Positions 17,347-27,200 of a stretch of DNA of 52,233 bases are shown here, one piece after another. The notes under the pieces are model-generated. The model was not told the DNA's origin, did no database searches, and saw nothing but the letters and a program-made list of their open reading frames with translations. Each line of letters begins with the position of its first letter. The first letter of the stretch is position 1. Made by a program: the position numbers and the translations under genes. The DNA comes from FEN-1297 sp046704255. Lineage in GTDB: Bacteria > Bacteroidota > Ignavibacteria > Ignavibacteriales > Ignavibacteriaceae. The stretch is from NCBI GenBank assembly GCA_046704255.1, contig JBJKSH010000121.1, positions 1-52,233 of the forward strand, read 5' to 3'.

Positions 17347-17583
17347 TTAGTGAACTATACTTGCCGCGCTTCCGCTATTTTTAACAATGGATTTTGCCGA
17401 AAGTTTGTCAAATTCAGTAATCTTTTCGTGAAATGTACCGAGCAGCTTTTGGCATTCGCCGCAAAAATAAATATACCTGACTCCTATTATGGAACTTATT
17501 TTACACATCCATACCGAATCAATTTCTTTGGAGCATTTGTTACAATAAGCATGCAGTAATTCTTTTGTAATTATCTTTTCCAT
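17347..17583 (-). CDS. Small CxxC-pair protein, probable zinc ribbon
   Basis: 78 residues. 'YCNKCSKEID' (about residues 13-22) and 'YFCGECQKLLG' (about 40-50) give two CxxC knuckles spaced about 25 residues apart, which would bind one zinc ion. A single further Cys lies between them. No larger domain, signal peptide or membrane segment is visible. I do not recognise the family. It is upstream of the GWxTD gene on the same strand, separated by about 150 bases that contain the tandem duplication. Confidence 0.6.
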   Translation of the reverse strand: MEKIITKELLHAYCNKCSKEIDSVWMCKISSIIGVRYIYFCGECQKLLGTFHEKITEFDKLSAKSIVKNSGSAASIVH

Positions 17584-17774
17584 TGAGGGTTTTTATTTTA
17601 TAATATTTAGACTATTGAAAAAGGAGAAAGTTACCGGTTCAGAAAGATTTTTAAAGAAATTTTATAAAAATTAAAATTATGCCGGAAGAATAAAAAATAA
17701 TTTTTACACCGATGAATTTAATAATTTAATTTACGTTTGCAACTTATTTTTTTTAGTATTGCAAATTTTAGTTA

Positions 17775-18104
17775 TTAAAATAAATTTTTGTCGGGTGGAT
17801 TGTATACTCTTTGTCTTATTATATCACAAGCCATACAGGAGGTAACCGGAAAATCAAGACTATCCTTCCAATGGTTGTGTAATTTTGAACCTAGTAACTG
17901 GCCGGTAAAAAAAGCTCCAACCAGCACCGGATATGTTATAAACGCAAAACCAAGTCCTAACAGGAATCTTAATCCGATTACGAACGGAACAGGCACATGA
18001 ATTGCCAAAGCCCATTGCATTGAAAATTTTTTTACATTTGCCCGCCAGTACCCGAATGGTACATTAAAAAGAAAAACAATTACTGCTGCTTCGAAAAGTT
18101 TCAT
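17775..18104 (-). CDS. Conserved small membrane protein, 109 aa
   Basis: Two or three hydrophobic segments: residues about 4-18 ('FEAAVIVFLFNVPFGYW'), 32-54 ('LAIHVPVPFVIGLRFLLGLGFAF') and 58-72. The motif 'NVPFGYWRANVKKFSMQWALAIHVPVP' followed by 'RFLLGLGF' looks strongly conserved and I recall similar unnamed proteins from FCB-group genomes. The C-terminus has Cys-x2-Cys ('SCMACDIIRQRVY'), possibly metal binding. Function unknown. The upstream neighbour (18478-18924) is separated from it by a strong terminator, so this gene probably has its own promoter. Confidence 0.7.
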   Translation of the reverse strand: MKLFEAAVIVFLFNVPFGYWRANVKKFSMQWALAIHVPVPFVIGLRFLLGLGFAFITYPVLVGAFFTGQLLGSKLHNHWKDSLDFPVTSCMACDIIRQRVYNPPDKNLF

Positions 18105-18477
18105 CCCGGTTTTAAGTAAATTAAAAAATTAAAAATTAAACTGGCTTTAAATAAAATAAAAAAACTGGCGTAAAAAAAATTATTTAAAATAAAAAAAGCT
18201 GTCCCACCCTAAACGGGGCAGCTTTTGAAATGATTCTGTTTTTTTAGATTTATTACATAGCTTCAAATCTTATACATCAAATCATCATTATCTTATTATA
18301 TCCGCCAGAATCACTTTAATTTATTTTTTAAGAATCCGGTTTTATAAATAATTTTCAAATTCATTTAATTAGACTGCAAAACGGGTACTTAGGTTTCATT
18401 ATATATGATGAGCGGCAGAAAGATGTGATTCTATTAACTACTTGAATGATTTACGGATGATTTATTAACCGGGGCCG
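18105..18477. other. Gap containing a terminator
   Basis: About 370 bases. The left part holds the terminator hairpin at 18190-18226. The remainder is AT-rich without an ORF. The bases CGGGTACTTAGGTT near 18386-18399 recur at 43992-44005, possibly a trace of a dispersed repeat. Confidence 0.55.
18190..18226 (-). terminator. Rho-independent terminator
   Basis: On the minus strand: AAAAGCTGCCCC, loop GTTTAGGGT, then GGGACAGCTTTTTTTATTTT. The stem has about 11 base pairs with one bulge, followed by a T-rich run. It is placed to end transcription of the DinB-fold gene (18478-18924), which reads in this direction. Confidence 0.75.
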
Positions 18478-18924
18478 TTAACTTCCAATTATTCTTCTAT
18501 GATAATTTATCTGGCCTAGATGATAATTTAAATGAGTTGCCAGGTGAACCAGGAAAAACCCATTCGTCATTCGGGAGTTAAAGACTTCAACAGGATAAAT
18601 GGCATCCAGGTCTTCTTCGTTTAAGGCATTAATTGTGTCAAAAACGATGCCCTGTGTTTCATCAACCTTTTTTAAAAGAATTTTTTTTGCAACTCCCCTT
18701 TCAGCAAACTCGGCTTCTCTGTTGCGCACATACCCGGAGTTTCCAAGCACTGCGCCGATAAACTGGTTTAAATTTCCTGTAATATGAAGGCATAAATTTC
18801 CGCCTGAGTTTTTAATACTTTTTTCTATAATCCATAATTTTTTTTCATCTTCATAAAGATTAATTTCAATTCTAAGCTTATTTATGTCTCTATCGAAAAT
18901 ATCCAGGAATGTTTTTTTCATCAT
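18478..18924 (-). CDS. DinB/YfiT-fold protein
   Basis: 148 residues of the DinB-like four-helix superfamily. The C-terminal motif 'FFLVHLATHLNYHLGQINYHRRI' carries the conserved histidines that bind a metal ion in this fold, with a third ligand likely in 'NLCLHITGNLNQF' near residue 47. Members include bacillithiol- or mycothiol-dependent transferases and many of unknown function; the substrate here cannot be deduced. The start ATG is the complement of 18922-18924, with a second ATG directly after (MMKK). It is followed by a clear terminator. Confidence 0.82.
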   Translation of the reverse strand: MMKKTFLDIFDRDINKLRIEINLYEDEKKLWIIEKSIKNSGGNLCLHITGNLNQFIGAVLGNSGYVRNREAEFAERGVAKKILLKKVDETQGIVFDTINALNEEDLDAIYPVEVFNSRMTNGFFLVHLATHLNYHLGQINYHRRIIGS

Positions 18925-19242
18925 AATTCTTTCCCTGAAAGTTAAAAGTAGTATAAAGCGGCTATTTTACCGACCTGGTTTGATGACAATCCGCATAGAC
19001 AATCAACCGGGTTTCGGCCGGTTTTAAATCAAATGATTAATAAATTTAATCGTAAAGAAACTTATAATTATTATAACTTATTGTCAATAATATATTTATT
19101 TCCTTGATTCTTATTTGAGACGAAAAACCTACGGTTAAAAAATTTATAATTTTATCCGATTATTAAACAGGAATTATAATGTCTTGCTGAAAAATGTGAA
19201 AAATATTTTAAAACTATAATAAAGCAGCTAACCCGGATTAAA
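18925..19242. other. Divergent region upstream of the glycosylation island
   Basis: About 320 bases. It contains a small hairpin AACCGG..CCGGTT (19005-19023) and, closer to the next gene, a sigma-28-like sequence listed separately (19136-19162). No ORF is convincing. Confidence 0.5.
19136..19162 (+). promoter_or_regulatory. Possible sigma-28 promoter for the glycosylation genes
   Basis: TAAAAAAT, 11 bases, TCCGATTA. Compared with the sigma-28 consensus TAAAGTTT-N11-GCCGATAA, the TAAA and CCGAT cores and the spacing agree; three other positions do not. The region is AT-rich, so a chance match is possible. It lies about 80 bases before the start of the gene at 19243. Confidence 0.35.
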
Positions 19243-21087
19243 ATGATAGAAAATAATTTTCAGGTTGAACAGGAGTTTGACAAAAAAGAATTAAGCGATG
19301 TAATAACGGCAAAATTTAGGAGCCTGGCTAAACAATATTTTCAATTTAATGTTCTTAAGGAAACAGATAATTTAAATTTAGTAAAAGAAAGTTCACTGTT
19401 TTACGGTTTCAGGCTTCCCGAATCGATAGGCGAACTATTTATTAAATATGAAGAAGCACCGTTATTTTGGGTTTACAACTCGCCTGTTATGCAGCACCTG
19501 GAAAATCTTTTTAATACATCCGTAACACGTGCGGGCAGCGAGAGCTATTACAAGATAATAAAAGAGTTTTATACCAAATGGCTGCTTAATAAACATGAAA
19601 ACGAAAAAAGATATTTTGCTGCTTCCGCATTAAAGTATGTTGAAAAAAAATCCAATAAAAATAATTTTCTTAATTTAATTTACCAATCGGTAATTTTGGG
19701 GTATGACAGGTATCTTGCTAACCCATCTAAAGCTGTTGAATTACTTGAAATATCTATGGAACTTATTAACGGGCAAAAGCTGAATGATGATATTAAAGAA
19801 AAGCTAAAATACCTTATCCTTTTATACCAGGGATTTTATTGTATAAAACAAAATAACAACAAGTCCGCACTTAACTATTTTACAGAAGCTTTATCCGTAA
19901 ATTCATCGGGAATAACGGCAAAATTTTATCAAACGCTAAATTCCGTAATTGAAAAAGATGAGTTCATATCGCCGGAGATCTTAAACGATCTATATTCTTA
20001 TGATATTTTAAGAATAGAATTTGCAATTGATAATAACAACTTAGCAATGATGAAATATTTTATTAAGTATGCTTTAATAAGTAATTTGTTCTTTTACCCG
20101 GAACTTTCAAACTCATACCCTGTGTTTTTTGATTTTCTTAGAGACATTATAAACTCTACGGAATACGACATAAACAAGTTGAAGGCAAATCTTAACAATC
20201 TGAAAAACTTAAATATGCAGGAATATTATGATAATAAAATAGAAAGTAATATTCTGTTTATTGAAGAATTAGTAAGGAACTACTATAAAGAAGATAATGT
20301 TCTTTTTGTAGGCATAGCTTATAAACTGTATGAAAAATTTAAGCAAACGGTTGAAGCGATTACTAGCGGTATTAAAAATAAGTTTTACGGAGAAGCAGAA
20401 GAAAAGCTTAAGGTATTTGAAAATGAACTGCAGTATAAGTTATCGGAACTTCAGATATTAACCAAAGAACACGAAGAACAGAAAATAAAGTTTAAAGAAA
20501 AAATGGATAACACTTTGAAAGCTTTTGAGAAAAAAGCAGCGGAACATATTGCCTATCTTGAAGAACGAATTGAAAACCTTAATCTTCAAAAAGGATACGA
20601 TCCCAGATCTGCATTTAAAAATGCAATGACGTACAACATAATGCTTTCATTTACGGTATTTCTTATGAGCGGTTGTGCGGAATATTCCAATACTTTTATC
20701 TCGGAAACCGCAAGGTATTACGATTTTTTTTCAACAGTAGTGCTTACAGGATTTAAATGGGGCATAATAGCTTTTTCCGTTGGGCTGATAATATCCCTTG
20801 CTGCCGCATTGGTTGCTGTTACGGAAGGTTCAAATCAAAAGAAAAAGCTTTTAAAAACCATAAACAAAATTAAAGATGATAAAGATTATCAGATAGAATA
20901 CTACAGGAAAGAATCCGAAATAAGAGAAAAAGAAAGCGATGAAAAATTTAATAAGACGCTTGAGGTTAGAAAAAAATATATAGACAGTTTAAAAGCCGAA
21001 AAAGAAACCGAAGAAAAAAAATATAAAGAAGAAGCCGATAAAAATATTAACAGAGAATGCAAACCGCTGCTGGCGCTGATAGAATAG
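19243..21087 (+). CDS. Coiled-coil membrane protein of unknown function, first gene of the glycosyltransferase island
   Basis: 614 residues. Residues 1-360 are alpha-helical and rich in Asn, Lys and Leu, with TPR-like stretches ('NNKSALNYFTEALSVNSSGITAKFY'). Residues about 385-445 form a strong coiled coil ('KLKVFENELQYKLSELQILTKEHEEQKIKFKEKMDNTLKAFEKKAAEH'). Two hydrophobic segments follow (about 465-485 and 503-530). A second highly charged coiled coil covers about 540-605. So a large helical domain, two membrane spans and a cytosolic tail are expected. No catalytic motif is seen. Its position, on the same strand as four glycosyltransferase genes and flagellin, suggests a membrane scaffold for the glycosylation enzymes (inference). 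ATG 19243 is the first start in frame. Confidence 0.75.
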   Translation: MIENNFQVEQEFDKKELSDVITAKFRSLAKQYFQFNVLKETDNLNLVKESSLFYGFRLPESIGELFIKYEEAPLFWVYNSPVMQHLENLFNTSVTRAGSESYYKIIKEFYTKWLLNKHENEKRYFAASALKYVEKKSNKNNFLNLIYQSVILGYDRYLANPSKAVELLEISMELINGQKLNDDIKEKLKYLILLYQGFYCIKQNNNKSALNYFTEALSVNSSGITAKFYQTLNSVIEKDEFISPEILNDLYSYDILRIEFAIDNNNLAMMKYFIKYALISNLFFYPELSNSYPVFFDFLRDIINSTEYDINKLKANLNNLKNLNMQEYYDNKIESNILFIEELVRNYYKEDNVLFVGIAYKLYEKFKQTVEAITSGIKNKFYGEAEEKLKVFENELQYKLSELQILTKEHEEQKIKFKEKMDNTLKAFEKKAAEHIAYLEERIENLNLQKGYDPRSAFKNAMTYNIMLSFTVFLMSGCAEYSNTFISETARYYDFFSTVVLTGFKWGIIAFSVGLIISLAAALVAVTEGSNQKKKLLKTINKIKDDKDYQIEYYRKESEIREKESDEKFNKTLEVRKKYIDSLKAEKETEEKKYKEEADKNINRECKPLLALIE

Positions 21088-21294
21088 CCATTTCCAAATT
21101 CATTCAAACTTCCGAACAAGTATGTTAAGAACATCTTAACAGCACTCCTCGTGGCTATAATTAGCCAAGTATATACAATCAACCACAAAAAGCTAAAGAA
21201 AACTTCACAAGGCCTGCTAAATTAAATTATTAAAATTGGTATGAAAATAGAAGCTACAGATACTATTGTTTTCTTAATTTATTAGGATGGTAAA
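21088..21294. other. Intergenic region with two small hairpins
   Basis: Two neat inverted repeats follow the stop of the coiled-coil gene: GTTAAGA-ACA-TCTTAAC (21124-21140) and TGGCTA-TAAT-TAGCCA (21152-21167). Neither has a T-run, so termination is doubtful; they may be partial attenuation or RNA-stability structures between island genes. Confidence 0.5.
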
Positions 21295-24200
21295 TTGGTA
21301 AACCAGGCAGTTGTTTTTGATATTGGTGCTCATAATGGGCAAAGCATAGAAAAATTATATAAGGTTTTTTGTGGAAAATATAAAAGGATAATTATTTATT
21401 CTTTCGAGCCTATGCCGGAGAACTACAATCTTTTGGTTTCCTCTGCTAAAGATTTAATGAATAAATATAACGACCTTTCTGTTTATACCTTCCGGTTTGC
21501 TTTTGATAAAGAAAGCAGGCTTGCAAAATTTTATTGCTACGGTATGCACACATTAGAAACAAACCAATATTCGTCATTACTTCCTTTTAAAGAAAAAGCA
21601 GAATGGTTAAGGCTTGTGCCGAATCAGCCTGCTGCAAATCTTGATCTAACAGCGGAAATTTTAGTATCCTGCCATACGGGAGATAATTTTACCAAAGTTT
21701 TGAATGTTGACAGAATTAATTATTTGAAGATAGACACGCAAGGCAATGATTTAAATGTATTAAAAGGTTTTTCGGATTTTTTAAAGGAACAGAAAGTTGA
21801 CTTCCTGGAAGTAGAATGCCAGCAAATAGAATTATATGAAGGAGGTGCTAAATATGAAGATATTAATAAATACCTCGGAATGTTTGGTTATACCGAACAA
21901 AAAATCGATTTCCAGGCAGATGGTCATGAGTATGTAGTTTATTATGGATTAAAAAAAGCAACTAATTTGAGGAATAATTTATTTAACGACGTAGTGAAAA
22001 AAATTGATGTGGTTTTACCACCCGGTTTTCATAGCTGGAATGTTAGTGAAGGCTGGATAAATTCTCTTAAAGAGTCGGGTCTTTTGGGCAATATATTTAA
22101 AGTGAGCGAGGAAAATCATTTCGGATTAATTAAATATCTGGAACAGCCCGATTCGGATTTAATTTTATTGCTGGGTTTTGATCATCATTTAAAATTCCTT
22201 CATTATAGCGATGAGTTAAAAAAAATATGGAAGAAAGCTGATATAATAAAAGTACTGGTAGCGCAGGAAACGGTGGTGCAAAATTGCTACCCGGACAATG
22301 AGAAACTTACAGCCTCCGCTATACAGTGTGTTGATTTAATAATATATAATTCTGCCGGTGATAAACATTTTTTTGATAAATTTTCCGTCCCTTCGTTATG
22401 GCAGCCGTTTGGTGTTGATGCGGGCATTTTTAACAGCAATATAAATTTTAACAATAGAATTAACAAAGCTTACTTTAGAGGTAAAACCAAACCAATAGGA
22501 ATGCCAGGCACATACTTAAGAAGAAGAGAATTATTACGGCAATTGTTAGATAATAATTTAATAGAATATAAAGAGTTTGAATATAAGGACAATCTTAAAA
22601 GTATTGTAGATGAATTTAACAGCTATAAAATAGCAGTAAATTTGCCTGCGGTTTTTGAGGGTTTTACTACTCGTACGTTTGAAGCAATGGCATGCGGCTG
22701 TCTTTTAATAACACCGCGTCCCAAAAATATTGCAGAAGAAAATTTATTTAAGAACGGAGAACACTTAATTTATTATAATCCGGACAGCGATACGGATGTT
22801 ATTGAGAAAATTAAATGGACACAGTCTAATGAGGTTATTGCTGCCCGCATTGCGGAAAACGGAAGAAAGGAAGTCCTTCAAAAACATACGTTAAGAAACA
22901 GATTAAAAAACATTTTAAATGAAATTGAAAATAATAAACCCGGCAATTTCCAAATAACAGTGACGAATACGGAAAATAAAGATATTCTCCCCGTCCATTT
23001 TTTTACAATAGTTCTTAACGGCATGCCGTTTATTGAATATCATATAAACATTTTGAAGAACCTTCCATTTAATTGGCACTGGCATATAATTGAGGGTGTT
23101 GCCGATTTTAAAAATGATACGGCATGGAGTCTAAAAAACGGTGCCTATATCTCCGGTTCTATTCACAGAAAAGGTTTAAGCAATGACGGTACCACGGAAT
23201 ACATCAACGAATTGAAAAAACAGTTTCCGCTGAACATTACAATTTACAGAAAAGAAAACGGGGCATTCTGGAATGGTAAACTGGAAATGGTCAATATACC
23301 GCTTACTAAGATAAATGAAGAATGTATTTTATGGCAAATTGATGTTGACGAATTTTGGACTGCAGAAAATATTATTAAAAACAGGGAATTATATATTTCA
23401 AATCCCGGAAAGACTTCCGCTTTTTATACATGTAATTTTTTCGTAGGAAAAAATCTGGTTATCACTTCTTTGGATACCTACGGGAATAATACTAATTATG
23501 AATGGATAAGATCATGGCGGTTCAAACCGGGTGATAAATGGTTGGCTCATGAACCTCCTCAATTATGCAGACTTTTAAATAATGAGTGGAAAGATTTAAC
23601 TGAGATAAATCCTTTCCGTCATTATGAAACTCAATTTTACGGATTACAGTTTCAACATTTTGCTTATGTAATAGAAAAGCAATTAAAATTCAAAGAAACA
23701 TATTACGGTTACAGGAATGCAGTTATACAATGGGAAAAACTACAAAAGATAAATAATTTTCCTGTAAAGCTTAAAGATTATTTCGAATGGGTTAACGATG
23801 AAGCGGTAGTAAATACGGCCGAGTCATTAAGAATATCCCAAATACTATTCGGTGCACCAGCTTTCAAAAAAAATAAAATCGAAGGACAAAAAAATATAGT
23901 ATTCATTCGTACCGACTCAATCGGCGACAGCGTACTTGCTTCTTCTATGCTTAAGGAAATTCACAATTATTATAGTGATTACAAAATTGCAGTTGTTTGC
24001 CGGGAAGTAACTGCAGAGATTTACGAAGCAAGCCCTTATGTAAACAATATTATAAAGATAAATCCGAAGAGAATTGTATCCGATAAAGAATATTTAAAAA
24101 ATATCTTAGAGCAGATTTCAAGTTTGAATGCGGAATATGTATTCAATTCAATATACTCAAGAGATATGATATCCGATTTATTGTCCATTAATATTAAAGC

Positions 24201-27200
24201 ATCTAAAAAATATGCTCACAAAGGAGATTTATCCAATATTGATGCAAAAAATAAGGAGCAGAATGATAAATGTTATACAAAGCTATTTGAATCAAACCAT
24301 GGTTCATTAAATGAATTAAAGCATCATTCTGATTTTCTTGCAGGTATAGGAATACAACATAATTCATTAAGCCCTTCAATATGGCTTATGAAGGATGATG
24401 AAGAGTTTGCTAACAAAATTTTTAAGTCAAATGGGCTAAAAAAGGAAAATACTTTAGCTTTGTTTTGCGGTGCCGGGAATAAGATTAGGTTATATGAAAA
24501 TTACGGAAAAGCCGTAAATAAATTTTGTGTTGAAAATAATTTTAATGTAGTTGTTCTGGGAAACAAAAGCGATGGTTTAATTAATAGTGAAAATATTCGA
24601 GATATAACCGTAAGATTTATTAATCTTACAGGCAAGACTACGGTAAGACAATCTGCTGCAATTTTAAAGAACTGTGCGCTTGCTGCCGGTGCAGAAACTG
24701 GGCTGGCACATATAGCCTGCGCTGTTGGAACGCCTAATGTTATTTTATTGGGCGGCGGCCACTTCGGCAGGTTTATGCCTTATTCCGGGTTAACAAGTAT
24801 AGTTTCGCTTCCTCTAGAATGTTTCGGCTGCAACTGGAAATGCAAATACGGTTCGATTAACTGTATTAAGGATATTGACTATAATTTAATTTATCATGCT
24901 TTAAAGGATAAATTAAAAGAAAAAACTTCCAGGATAAAAATTTATTTGCAGCAGGAATACGATTATGATTATATCCAGGGAATGCCTAAAATTACAGACC
25001 CTGGGAAATTTTTAAATGCCGCTGATTATCAGTTCGTAACTTATCCCAAAACTAAGATTGAAGATGAAAATAATTATATAGACAGAATTTTAAATTACTA
25101 TACGGAATTAAATTTAAGCAGCGAAAGTAGAAGTATTTTAACTGCACTTTGCAAACTGTACTTGAATAATAAAAGCGACTTCCAAAATATTGAAGTTCTT
25201 GAAAGGAGAATGGTAAAGGCAGTACCTGCCGAAGCTGTAGAAAAATTATATGATAAATTCAGCCAAAGCGGTTTTATAAATTATATTTCGGGTTTACTTG
25301 CAAATAATAAAGACGATAAAAAAGCTGCTTCAAAATATTTTAACAAATCATTAAAAAGTTTTTACTGTAAAAGAGTAATGTATCTTAATGCTCTTGCATT
25401 TGATGAATTGAATAACCTGCTATTCGCCTTGTGGTCTTATCTCGATTTGCTGAAGCAAGATGTAAAAAGGGATGAGATATTAAACAGGATAGAGCCTATA
25501 AAGAAAATTGCTGCTATTAGGTTCGGCAATATTATAACACTTATTCCTGCAGGAAAAATAATACCTCCTAAAACTATATACTTTAGTACAATTAAAGAAA
25601 ATATTGATGTTTCAATTGTAATACCTTCAAAAAATAGAACTAACGGGCTAAAGGCATTTTTACAAAGTTTAAAATATTCATGTTATAGAATAAATTATGA
25701 AATTCTCTTTTATACGGGTGATGAACTGTCTGAAGATTATAAACAACTAATAGAAGAATATAAGATTAACAAAGTATTTCCAGATTCGGAAATTTTTAAG
25801 AATGGTGAAAAATTCTCCTGGATAAAGCTGATGAGACACGGATTTAGTCATGCTTCCGGTAAGTGGATAATGTATGCTTCCGATGATATTATTCTTCATC
25901 CTTTAGCTTTTAATTTTGCATTGTCCTTGGATACCGATAATTCTATCGGAGGTATATCTTTTATGCACAGAAATACAGTGCAGGATTACGGCGGGTATTT
26001 TAAAGACTACGGCTATGATGTACTTGCGGATAGGACTTTTATAAATTTCGGCATTATAAGGAAGGACGCCTATGAAAAAACATCGGGCTTTGATACCAAG
26101 TTTAAATTTTATTCCGGTGATACCGATATATGCTGGCAGCTTATAGAAAAGGATTATCAAATAATTCCTTCTTATTATTCTCTGGCTGAGCATGTAAATG
26201 TTGAAGATGAACTAAAAATTTCTTACTCGGATGAGATATATAATTCAGACTCAATTGCACTTATTAAAAAGTGGCTGAAATATCTTTCAAATATTAAAGG
26301 CCAGGTTTTGAAGAATAGATTTTATCTCGAAGACATCAGGGCTGTAAAAGAATATATTTATACAAAATCAATCGAAGAGAACATACCTGCTGAATATATT
26401 GTTTCAATAGATGATGAATATAAAAATTTCTTAACTGAAACGAACAGTATTAAAAATGATATCCTGGTTTCAGCAATAGTTTCTGCTTACAATTCGGAAG
26501 ATTTTATAAAGGGCTGCCTTGATGATTTACTAAACCAAACTTTGTACAAAAAAAATAAACTGGAAATAGTAGTTGTCGATTCAGGTTCCGAACAGGATGA
26601 ATATTCAATCGTGAAAAGCTACTTAAAAAAATACTCTAATATAAAATATTTAAAAACTGCGGACAGGGAGACAATTTATAAGGCATGGAACAGGGGAATT
26701 AAAACGGCTTCCGGCAAATATATTACAAATGCCAATACAGACGACAGGCATAAAGATTATGCATTGGAAAAGCTGGCAGGATTTCTTGAAAATAATAAAG
26801 AATATGATGTTGTTTATGCCGACAGCTATAAAACCGAAACCGCTAACGACAATATAAATTCCATTTCCAATAAGGCGGAAATTCACTGGATGGATTTTGA
26901 TCAAGATTTGCTTTTATTCGGATGTTATATTGGTCCTCATCCTATGTGGCGGAAATCTTTGCATCAAAAATTCGGATATTTTGATGAGTCGTTAGAAGTA
27001 GTCGGCGATTACGAATTTTGGCTTAGAATTAGTAAGCACACAAAATTTTATCATTTAAAAGAAACTCTGGGTTTGTATTTTTATAACCCATTAAGTGCCG
27101 AGCACAAAGATAATCAAACCACAAATTATGAAGACATTAAGGTTCGTATTGAGTATTTAATTAAAAATGTATCGTCAATTGAAGACGTAGAGCGGATTAA

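Noticed and set aside
21194..21220. Sigma-28-like sequence before the giant GT gene (TAAAGAAA-N11-CCTGCTAA)
   Set aside because: The -10 element fits at only 5 of 8 positions and lacks the CGAT core, so it is within chance expectation for AT-rich DNA.
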